DNA from: Nematostella vectensis
Taxonomy: Eukaryota; Cnidaria; Anthozoa; Actiniaria; Edwardsiidae
Reading direction: 5' to 3'
Assembly: GCF_932526225.1 (NCBI RefSeq)
Contig: NC_064042.1
Span: forward strand, 12,659,040 to 12,723,039
DNA: 64,000 nt
Every line of letters starts with the position of its first letter. Position 1 is the stretch's first letter. This document shows positions 54,294-64,000 of the stretch, piece after piece. The notes under the pieces were generated by a model, which was not told the DNA's origin, searched no databases, and worked only from the letters and a program-made list of their open reading frames with translations. Both the position numbers and the translations under genes were made by a program.

Positions 54294-57200
54294 ATGTCTC
54301 TTTGCCGGCAAAACTACCACGAGGAGTGCGAAGCTGGAATCAACAAGCAAATAAATTTGGAACTTTATGCAAGCTATGTCTACACTTCGATGGTAAGTGA
54401 AAGTCTCTTCATCACTAGTAAAACTAGCACGTTCTAACGATTCGTGCAATGACTTACCAATAAACTGAAGCAAATTTCTTACTTACCGCTCGCCAGCTTT
54501 TCGACAGCTGTTATTTTGCTTGATCTTAAAGTTTTATGTTATCGCTTGTAATTATTTTGTTCCGCACGTTGTTTTTGTGAAATAATTTTTTTGGTATTCG
54601 TAGTTCTAATCCTCTAAAATTTTCGGGAATCTGTTTTGTTTTCTAGCCTTAATTCAAAGGAATTCAAAAGTTATGAAACTTAAAATGCCTGTCAATTTCT
54701 CTTACCAGTGGTTTAAATGGTTATCTTCTTGAAAAACGACAAGGCATACATTATATTTGACTGAAATATTCGCTTCACAGTCAGGCAATATTTACGTCAA
54801 TACTTTTTGCCTTTTTCCTAATACAGTGAAAATGTCTCCCAAAAACAGTAGAAAATAGTGAAACCTATTTTGTATCCGCTGTAACATCGAGCTTGTTTTA
54901 TTGTGGCAAAGGCTTGGCTTTCTCCTGTCAGAATTTTTTTCCGCTCCAGTCACGTAAATGCTTGCTATGGCGATACTTCATATTTGTATAGGCGTCGAGT
55001 GATTATTCACGTAGTCAAACCGCCTTGATAGTCTCAACTTTGCCCTTTTATCAATTTATATACTTGTGATACTCGGTGTTTTCATTATTCCATTGCGAAA
55101 CCTTGCATTTCGGAGCTCAACAGTTTTTCTTTAGCGGAGTTCTAAGTCATTGCGAAATTTTGCCCTTCCCATTTGGTCGGAGAAGCGTTTTTTCTAAATG
55201 TTTGCTTTGCTCTGAATTAAGGGGGGGGGGGGGTTATCTGGTATAAATAAACAAAAAAATAGCTCCTAGTAGAATCGAAACAATTTTTTTTTTATTTAAA
55301 GGTCGTGCATAGTTTGTGTTATCGAGGTTCCACTATATATATTTTATTCTAGTAGATTAAAAATAGCACTAAGATCCAGAAAGATAATTCATAATCGTTT
55401 ACCAAAGGAAAAAAATTGTGCAGTTGCCCTATTCATGCGTATCGCCCCTATGAAGTGTCGTCTATGATAACCCTGTGGATTGAACTGTGTCCCTGCAGTG
55501 TAAACGACTCGTATATCAGCGTTGTTACTGTTTTTCAATAGATTTTTAACCAGCACGATACCACTGGTATGAACAATGTAGGGTCCCGTAGCTGCCGGTA
55601 AATGCAGTCCTTTAACAGAAGCTTCGTTTCTTCAATAACAAAATTGAGATAAATATATGAATTCTTTTAATAGCGATTTAAAGAAGCCTTATTCCCCTGA
55701 AAGGCTATATACACTAGGAGTCTATAGATGTATATCACTCAGCGGTATCTCTATCTGCGCAGGCGTGCTACTTCGACCGTGAAGATGTCCATCTACCTGG
55801 ATTCCACAAATTCTTCAAGAAGCAGGCGCACGAAGAGAGAGAGCACGCAGAGAAGGTGATCATCATTGTTTTTAAAGGAGATCTAGAAAAGATCCGCTAC
55901 CAAATCGGAGAATTTTATCCGCCTCCCCCGGAATTCGTCGTATTAAAAAAATAAGGAGCAGGCCCCAGTGTTTCATTTCGCAGGGGTTCATGGGTATTTT
56001 CTCATGGCTAGATCTTATGCCTCGGCCCATAAGGATTCATGTATAAAGACACTTAAAAAAATAACATAACCATTACGAGTTTTGTGCTTCGATAGGATAA
56101 TTTGTATTTTTGCCATTGAGCTTTTCTTTAATTATTGTAATTCGCTTATCAACAGCTGATGAAATTCCAGAATCAGAGAGGTGGTAGAATAGTTCTTCAA
56201 AACGTCAAGGCAAGTTACTCCCTTCCCTTTCCCTAGGGCCGAAACGAGGCGCGGCAAGAAATGCAGGGGGGAGGGAAGGGGATGGAAAGGGGAAGAAAAA
56301 GAAAATTACTTTCCCTCCCCACCCCTCCAAAAAAGTGTATACGGTAAGACTGAAGTTATGCGTTGGCTAATATATGCAGCAAGGCGCTTCAGTGGTTTTT
56401 ACCCATGCTTACATGCGGGCTTGTCGCGTAGTAGCGAAGCCGGTTCACGACAACCTTTTGTCAAACGACTGTATGTTTTAAATGGACTTAATAAACTCAA
56501 GTTTTTAAAAGTTTTTACTTTAAAACAACAACAAAGGGTGGCCCATATTGTCATATCGCTAGTGTATACCAGACAGCCCATTTCACATCGAATAAGGCGG
56601 AGAATTTCTCTGGGTACTTGGTAACTTATAGCAAACAAAATATCAAGTGCGACTTTTTTTAAATTGATGCGACCTTTTGAAAAATGTCATTGAAATTTGA
56701 GCTTTTCGTCCCCGAGCTGATACAGGGCAATGATAATCAAGGAAAAATTATGTTATGCGCACTACGGCCTCACGTTATTTGTGTTTTGAAAATCAGTCCG
56801 TAATACAAGGAACCTATAGCCATTGTAAGAAATTGTGTCTTCTCTCTCTATCTGGAATTGCGCGTTTTCCAGGTTTTTCCGTCATGTCTACCAGACACTA
56901 TATTTCATAGCATCTGCTTTGATCGGTAGACCAACATGTAGGCTCAAGTCCTGTTTAAAGTAGCACAAACTATGGCTTAGCGACAAATTGGCATTTTTTG
57001 GCTTCTTTGATTGGACATTAGAAATGTTGCCCAGATTATCTGTTTAATGTTTTCTTACTTTTTGTTTCTCTATTAATCAGAAACCCGAGCGCGATGAGTG
57101 GGGCAGTGGCCTCGAAGCCATGCAGACTGCTCTAGACTTGGAAAAGCACGTCAATCAGGCGCTTATTGAGCTGGAGAAGACAGCTGAAAAGAACGGAGAC

Positions 57201-57449
57201 GCACAGGTATTCTCCCGTTCTTATTCCTTTTTTTTTCTAATATCATCCTTTTTCTATCTTTCCACTTTTGTTTCTCTTCTTTACGAAACTGTCATCTCTT
57301 TTTAGATGTCAGACTTCATCGAGGATCACTTTTTGACGGAGCAAGTTGAGAGCATCCGAGAGCTTAGCGGATACATAGCGGTTCTTAAGAAAGTTGGCCC
57401 TGGACTTGGCGTCTACCAGTTTGACCACGAGACATTGGGCGAGCTGTGA
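54294..57449 (+). CDS. Ferritin, heavy-chain type
   Basis: Exons 54294-54392, 55763-55855, 56156-56209, 57081-57206 and 57306-57449, all phase 0, give 171 residues (typical length). Start [20 protein letters not shown] matches the H-chain N terminus; ATG 54294 is the first in the exon. Ferroxidase ligands of H-chains are all present: Glu and Tyr in [10 protein letters not shown], Glu-Glu and His in EEREHAEK, Glu in ALIELEK and Gln in LTEQVE. So the protein should oxidise Fe(II) and store it in a 24-mer cage. No signal peptide, hence cytosolic. The third intron has a GC donor (56210-56211); homology (QNVK|KPERDEW) fixes that boundary. Poly(A) signal AATAAA at 57517-57522. Confidence 0.96.
56576..56888. 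mobile_element. Interspersed repeat, copy 2, inside ferritin intron 3
   Basis: Matches 18760-19101 from GCCCATTTCACATCGAATAA to TTTTTCCGTCATG. Flanked by the 9-bp direct repeat TACCAGACA (56567-56575 and 56889-56897). A 9-bp duplication is typical of Mutator-like elements, but the ends here are not symmetric. Confidence 0.7.
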
Positions 57450-57959
57450 GGTCACCTGTTATACCTCAAACGTTCTTCAAACGGAATTGTTTATTAATCA
57501 ATAGCGTCATTAAATCAATAAAATTAACCGTAAAGATTATTAAAAAAAGTAACCAACGACCTTAAAAAATCTGGTGATTTACTTTTTCTCGCTTAGATTA
57601 CCTAATATGAATAAAGACACAAGATATATATGATGAATACACGCGAGTTTACGTATATTTTATGTGCTGCTGTGTTAACAGGAAAATTAACAGCGGATCT
57701 ATGGCAAGGGTTTAGGGGTTTTAAACCTTCCCTTTAGGTATTCCTCTACCCTATCATTTTTACTTACTGTTTCGATGATAGTGCTTTCTTCGGTATTTGT
57801 GTCGGAAAGCCAAATACAAAAACTACCTCCGTCCCTTCAGCGAAAAGCCAGGTTCTCCCCTAAAAAATATCAGTACCAAACTTATTAAGTTATTTTAGGT
57901 GTGAAGGGAAATATGAATGCATAAAAATACTCGATGTATAATATTTAAGTAATACTTTT

Positions 57960-58215
57960 AGGATAAGGTGAAGGTAAGAGAAGGAGGTGAAGGAAAGAGA
58001 AGGAGGTGAGAGTAAGAAAAGTAGGTGAAGGTAAGAGAAGTAGTTTAAGGCAAAAGTAGCATGTACAAGGTAAGAGGAGGAGGTGAAGGTAAAAGAAGGA
58101 AGTGAAGGTAAGAGAACGAGGTAAAGGTAAGAGAAGGAGGTGGAGGTTAGAGAACGAGGTTAAGGTAAGAGAACGAGGTTAAGGTAAGAGAACGAGGTGA
58201 AGGTAAGGCAAGAAG
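57960..58215 (+). repeat. Purine-rich ~18-20-bp tandem repeat
   Basis: About 13 copies of AGGTAAGAGAAGGAGGTGA and variants (AACGAGGTTA) downstream of ferritin. Each unit contains an AGGTAAGA that looks like a splice donor. Confidence 0.85.
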
Positions 58216-60107
58216 ATGACGTTGAGAGCGAGTTGCAAGTTGTCTCGGGTGAGTGGGTGGGGGGCTGTTTCGGGGCCCTAATGTATATCGGGCTCAGTGA
58301 AAATTCCATTAATTCACTGTAGTGAAGAAATCAACAGTTCACATGCGAACCAAGACAACTCGGGCCACGGGTTGTCTCGCTCTATAAGGTAGGGATAACC
58401 CTAGTAAGAAAATAATTGCCTTGGTCATGTGAACGGTTTACCTGGGGAGATAGGAGAATGCGTTTGACCCATTTTGTTTCTTTTCGATTGACAACGAGCG
58501 ACTACAAATCACCGTTCACCCTGGCTCGAGGGGCAGCTTGGGGTTTGAACTGTTCCATTTGTAAATCAACTGCTGCACAATCGTTATTGGAATTTTCATA
58601 GACGAAAAGCATTCCTTTGTCATAATTTGTTACAAAATGAATGCAACTCGTGCAGAGAAAACCGTGTACACGTGTGAACAAATTGAAGAACGCGTGAGAC
58701 TTGACTCGTATGCGGCAATATCAAAGTATGAAAGGTTGTTTTTGCGACCTTTAGGACGCGATTTGACCCGACCGATAGACCGATAACCCCATATTCACAT
58801 TTAAGCGATCAATATTTGAAAAATAAAATCCTTTTTGACACAATAGTTGTTTTGTTTTCCCATTGAACACTATTTTTCGTAGTTGAACTCAATAACAGCA
58901 ATTAGTCCTGAGATGGGCGTCAGAAGATATGACGTAATAGGTATCCTTAACAACTGTGGCATGGTAAAGTATCTACCACACTTTTCTCGACAAACACTTT
59001 CAAGACATAACAGAGGCAAGAATTGTTATCAAGAGGCATGAACTGTTATCAAGTCGCCTGAAGAATACTATTCAAGTCCGTCGAGAACGTTAGAGTCCTT
59101 CAAAATTCTTCTCTTTCTACCATAATCACAATCCATCTACTGCTGTAAAGAGAGCCCGGGACAGAGAGGTGATATATTAGGGCAAATAATCTCTTGTTTC
59201 GTTTGCCATTGCTTTGTTGTTCTCTGGTGTATGTTTAGATAAATCTTGTGAAATTATTTTTTGCTGTTTTTAAAAACAGAAACGGCGACTATTTATCCTT
59301 TTTTGAGGACTCCATAAGTCTTACGACAAAACTTTTACCTAAGGTCGCAAAAAGAATTTTTAATATTTTGCCAATATTTTTTTTTCGGAGGAATGTGGGT
59401 GCCGATGAAACCTCAGATTATCTCTTTTTCCTTAAGGGAACCAGTAGATGAATACCGAATACGAAGTAGTAAAGAAACCGGGGCAAACAAATGACTCGAA
59501 CAACGCATTTTGGGTCTACGGCATTTCGCCTTCGATTGCTAACTTTGTAAAACAATTAAATGGGTAAATTATCATGGCTTTCTCATCATTATGCACTCTT
59601 GTATTATTGGCAAATCAGGTGTGACTGATGACAGGTCGGAAAGTAAACGTGTTCAACGACTTACGATTCAATAATATAATCATTGATGACCATTTTGGGA
59701 TTATCCTGATTTAAGTGCATTCAGCTACCAACAAAGCTATGATGAATCAATTCATTTATATCCCTTTAAAATTATTATATTTGTTTTAAAAACGGTAACT
59801 ATTAGTCATTTCTACATAATCCAAGATGGCAAACAAAAGAATATTATAAACCAACCATACAAGAGTAATTCACAAACAATAAACATTCAATTACAGTAAT
59901 TCCCCATAACAGTAATTTTGTGAAGATAATTCGGTTTATTGGAGCTGCCTTAAGAAAACAAAATGATACCAAGCAAACACAGTATCATAGAATTAAATGA
60001 GGTATAACAAAAATTTACTTGGGCGATGCCAGTTAAGAATGCCTTTTTATTTATTCAGAATATAGTACTCCAATCACGTCATACAGTGGTCAATTTTACT
60101 GAGAAAA
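58216..60107. other. Intergenic DNA
   Basis: No gene or well-defined element recognised. AT-rich with small open frames lacking similarity to anything I know. Confidence 0.4.
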
Positions 60108-60302
60108 TAGAATAGACTAGGCGAAAAATCGAAAAAGACGCATATTTAAACTTCATACGGCAAATCTTTGTAAAAGTTTGTGACATAGCCTATCTTATGT
60201 GAAATTTAACGCTGATTTCGAATTTTACGGTCGCCAGTTCTGATTTTGCTTTTTTAACATAATTATGACTTCATAATGATTGACACTTGGAATATTTAGC
60301 AA
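60108..60302. repeat. Left inverted repeat of a decayed element
   Basis: GCGAAAAATCGAAAAAGACG, CTTCATACGGCAAATC, CAGTTCTGATTTTGC and TTATGACTTCATAATGATTG recur in inverse order and strand at about 63245-63400. The left arm has about 50 extra bases in the middle. Confidence 0.7.
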
Positions 60303-60889
60303 ATCTCGTCAAGTTTCGTTTTTTGTAAAACGAATTGCTGTTATTTCGTCAAATACCGCTTTTCCTTATTCGAGAGCATTCAAAGAGGACGGAGTTATTG
60401 CAGGGCAATAGCACAATAACAAGGCTAGATATTGTATGATCGATAAGTTTTAGGTTGATATCAGCGAATCAGGAGGATTAGGTAATAAATGCGGGCTGGT
60501 TATAACGCTTTTGTGTACATGAGTCCGCTAAAAAAAGGTCTCGATGAAATGATCAAACATGAGAGTCTCGACGAAGTTTCCCTTTTAGAGCCTCTGGTTT
60601 TACATTCAAAACCAAAATGCGTTTCATATCACAGCAAAAATCTACCTGTTTTTTTTTTTTTAAACAAGGCATTATTCAATTAGTTTATTTATATATGGAA
60701 CGTTTTTGTTTTGTATTTCTGAGGCGCCGTCAGAAACATTTCATTGTTTCCCCGTAACACAATTTACTTTCCCTGCTTTCTGTCATAACTCAACCTGGGA
60801 AAATTGCTCTTAATAGAGACATGGATCCTCTTTTATCTCTCAAAAGACCTTCTGATCATGATTTCAACGCGTGAATTTTCTGTCAAACG

Positions 60890-62970
60890 CGTAAAGATGA
60901 TATGAGGAGAGCGACTGATTATGGCAACGGTGTGGTGACTGACACTATGGAATTGATGATCGATGAGGGGAAAATAAGGAGACTAAAAATCGAGGGACAA
61001 TTGAAAGGCTTCAGGGAAAGTGCTATTCCCTTTTCACAATCATGGATAAGATGCAAAGATTGCAAGAAAAAAAATTTTTGAAGAGTCATCAGGCAGAGAG
61101 AATGCAAGCGAGGCCGCACAAGACTTGAAGTCAAAGCAAGAAGTTTAATAATTAACCAATGTTTGTTCTGCCAGACTGAGAATAAAGAGCGGCTATCCTC
61201 AGTCATGGCTACGAAAATGATTGATCAAGTTAAGTGATGCATGGGAAAGATACGCAACTCTAGCAAAGCAAGCAGAGATCACGATCCCCTTATCTTTTGT
61301 AAGTCATAAATCAACATTGAAAGACGCTTATGCATCTAGTAGCGCCACGCCCTTCTTATTCCCAAGAAGTTTGTTGGCTTGGCCCTATCACAGCTAATAA
61401 GTCAAGCCACGGTAGAAGAAAATGGCAATCCTTTACCAGCCTATTATCAATTTGAGGATATTTTTCTGTCGTTAGCTCACGTAGCGCTCAAAATACGCAA
61501 AGACCTTCGTGAAACGCCTGGGTTCAAAGGGCTTGACATTGGCAATATTAGCGCTCAGGATTTTATTCCAGAAAGCCTCAAGCTATTTTTGCAACTTCTG
61601 CTTGGCGGCGAACAGCTTCTGGAATATGAAACGGTGGACGGGAAAGATGCCGAGTTTCGCAGCAAGTTCATAGCCCAGGACATAGTATATCAAGCTAGCA
61701 AAGGGAAAAAGTGGACACCGAAAGCACATTTGGTCTTGGAAGCACTTTACACCAAGTAACGAGATCTAAAAACCTGGTCAAACTTTTCCATGAAGCAGGC
61801 CACGTTTTGGGCTTTGATCAAACTCCCCAGATTGATACTGGCGTAGCTGAGTATCATTTTGAGTGCATTTTTCTGCGGATGACATTCTCGGCAAAACGAT
61901 GGACGGAAAAAAAGACCTTCCACGCTACTCAAGTAGCTGCCTGGCAGTGCGGAGCAGAGGATGTGTCACGTTTGAATGGCGTGTGTCCCTTGGGAAGGCA
62001 TGCCCTTGAGGCCCCGGAATCACTTAATAGTATTGAAGAGATTTATGTAAGAACGGTGTTTATGAGGGCGGTCAAGACGACGTGGTATAATCAGAAGCAG
62101 GAGAACACAGAGGTTCAGTGCGCGATAGCAACAGATTTGGCGTTCCACATGCTGCGTTCAAAAGAAGTTACTAGAAGCGGCTAGAACCATTTCAACCAGT
62201 GAATTTTCAAAAAAGTTCAGACAGAGGTAACAAACGTAGGGTATATGCCTATTATTCAAGCTCCCGCACACGAAATGGATACTTTGAATGCCGTCGTTAG
62301 AAAGTGTATGCACGTCACTAAAGCTCTTGGATAGCATTTCACAGTAATACCCGTTGATCAGGCACTCTATTGTAGTCTACTTAAGTTGAAATGGGCTGTC
62401 CCTGGATACCAAGCTTGTAGTGCAGCTTGGTGGGATCCACATATCTAGGTGCTTTCTTATACTAATGCTATTGGAGATCGCATGAGCGGATGCGGGATCA
62501 AAGAAGCTTGGGTTGAAAGTGGCCTCCTTGGCAGAACATGTTCTCAATGCGCGCCAACAAACTCACTATGCAAGCCCTCTGGCGTCTGCTGATGCCGCTG
62601 CTCCTAAGATCCTCCAAGAGGGCAAAACCTGCCCTTGCCTGACTGATCTTGGAACTATCGTCTTCAGAGGATAGCATATCTCAGCTCATCGAAGCACTAA
62701 AGTCTCCCGAATTCCAAGAACTAGTGAATGAGTTGGTAGCAGAAAAATCACGATGGAGGCACTGCTCTTGCGCCAGATGACGAAGGAACCATTACGCCGT
62801 AAAGCTTGTAAAGAAATCATCTCATTCAAGGGTAAAACGAGATTCACAACACTGCGCGGCAGCTGCAAGAAAGCGAATCTGTATTGTACCGGGGCCTGGG
62901 GTCGCTGTTTTATTAAGACCGGTTACTGTAGAAAGGTGTGTGAGCACCGATAGTGGCTAGGTCTTTGTCA
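60890..62970 (+). pseudogene. Decayed mobile-element protein gene (cnidarian multi-copy family)
   Basis: Homology-like segments follow one another in several frames: CLFCQTENKERLSS (about 61165), then 61379-61759 (ALSQLISQ…FEDIFLSLAHVALKI…IPESLKLFLQLLLGGEQ), then 61711-62184 in another frame (STLHQVTRSKNLVKLFHEAG), then SGCGIKEAWVESGLLG (about 62490). Similar proteins are common as many-copy, uncharacterised, transposon-borne genes in Hydra, corals and fish, as far as I recall, sometimes annotated with CXC domains. Frame changes and stops show it is dead. The inverted repeats at 60108-60302 and 63245-63400 frame it, which supports a DNA transposon. Family name and catalytic residues could not be assigned. 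Confidence 0.6.
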
Positions 62971-63244
62971 TGATTATTCGCGGGTTAAAGTGCAACACCA
63001 TGATTTTAAAAATTAGACATTAACTTGAAGCTATCTACTCTACAGGAGATCCATAAAATACTGGCTTGAACTGAATTGCTCGATTTATATATAATATCGA
63101 AAAGTGAGTACAAGGGTATGATGACGTCATGTGACGTCAGCATTAGAAAATGCGAGTTAATTTTCCATATATTTTAAAAATAAGCTCAGAAGTCGATAAC
63201 TTATTTGTTTGTGCTCATTTTGAACGAGGTATTTACAATTTGTT

Positions 63245-63400
63245 TGTCTAAGATTGGACATTATAGAGATTTCCTAAGTGTCAATAATTATGACGTCATA
63301 ATCACGTGAAAAACGCAAAATCAGAACTGTCGCCCACCTTTACTACGATTTGCTGTATGAAGTCATTTTTCTCGATTTTTCGTTTAGTCTAGGAGTCATG
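63245..63400. repeat. Right inverted repeat of the decayed element
   Basis: Complement of 60108-60302: AATTATGACGTCATAATCAC, GCAAAATCAGAACTG, GATTTGCTGTATGAAG and TCTCGATTTTTCGTTTAG. Confidence 0.7.
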
Positions 63401-63793
63401 GCCAAATATGGTCACACATTAAAAAACGGTAAACATTTAACACATTGTTAAATATGCTTAGGTGATCAATAGATAGGAAATATGTTTAAAGGAAAAATTA
63501 CAAACCAAGGTAACGTGTCATTTAAAATAACAAACATCCACTCAGTGCATTAGGACCTCAGTTAAGTTATTCCATATTGAGGTTTCCTTGTTATTTGATC
63601 AGTACAGTGAGGAAAGGACCTCTGTTATTCAGCAAAAATAATCGCATTATCGTCATCTGGGTAAAAATCTTGTTCGATTTTTTTAGGTTGCTTTTTATAC
63701 ACGGAGCAGTGCAAATATTCTCGAATTGTCATTCAGGTAAAATATTGTTCGATTTATCGCGAGTTGACGCCACATTTGTCCTGGCACATTTGT

Positions 63794-63875
63794 CATAACG
63801 GTCACATTTGTAATAAGGTAGGCCACATTTGTAATAAGGTAGGCCACATTTGTAATAAGGTAGGCCACATTTGTG
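63794..63875. repeat. 21-bp tandem repeat
   Basis: CACATTTGTAATAAGGTAGGC three times with partial copies on both sides. Intergenic. Confidence 0.9.
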
Positions 63876-64000
63876 ATGCCGTCACACATTACGTGACCAT
63901 CTCGTTGCACACTTGACACCTACATGTCATCTACTAAGTTTAGTTTAGTCGTACGATGTTTCTTTCATGAAATATGGATATTTTAGTTGACGTCATCGAT

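Noticed and set aside
63577-63919. Frames around the 21-bp repeat at the right end
   Set aside because: Produced by a 21-bp (multiple of three) repeat; no other support.

Overview
This is animal nuclear DNA: genes are split by GT-AG introns, the proteins are metazoan families, there are polyadenylation signals, and the DNA is dense with small inverted-repeat transposons, minisatellites and homopolymer tracts. Protein similarity, the compact introns and the type of transposon debris suggest a cnidarian, probably an anthozoan (sea anemone or coral). That assignment is inference; no species marker is present.

Four host genes are supported exon by exon. (1) 382-2335 (+): the 3' part of a type-B carboxylesterase/cholinesterase-like gene with an intact Ser-Glu-His triad; its 5' exons lie off the window. 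(2) 27767-9428 (-): a complete 17-exon gene for a TMEM145/GPR180-family seven-transmembrane protein (535 residues). All exon phases agree, and the gene was reassembled here from short exons inside about 18 kb of repeats. (3) About 38246 or 40371 to 48653 (+): capicua (CIC), a HMG-box repressor, with the CIC-specific N-terminal module, HMG box and C-terminal C1 domain. (4) 54294-57449 (+): a heavy-chain-type ferritin with five exons, all seven ferroxidase residues and one GC-AG intron.

Mobile DNA. A 4.4 kb Ty3/gypsy-type LTR retrotransposon (3737-8137) sits between genes 1 and 2. It has identical 145-bp LTRs, a perfect 5-bp target duplication, a tRNA-Ser-type primer site and a single frame break in a CCAA repeat. 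A decayed DNA-transposon-like gene (about 60890-62970) lies between inverted repeats at the right end. A LINE tail, a tRNA-headed SINE and at least a dozen terminal-inverted-repeat elements fill introns and intergenic DNA.

The most unusual region is the TMEM145-like gene. Its introns carry five different tandem arrays. One array (14008-15265) is about 22 extra copies of a 55-bp unit spanning the intron 11/exon 12 boundary, so the gene has a ladder of near-identical 3' splice sites before the real one. Two other arrays (a C/T-rich one before exon 4 and a 90-bp one before exon 17) also end close to acceptors and are pyrimidine-rich in the sense strand. Long open frames in these arrays are products of the repeats, not genes.

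The four genes belong to unrelated pathways (ester hydrolysis, membrane receptor-like protein, transcriptional repression, iron storage). I see no operon-like or functional cluster.
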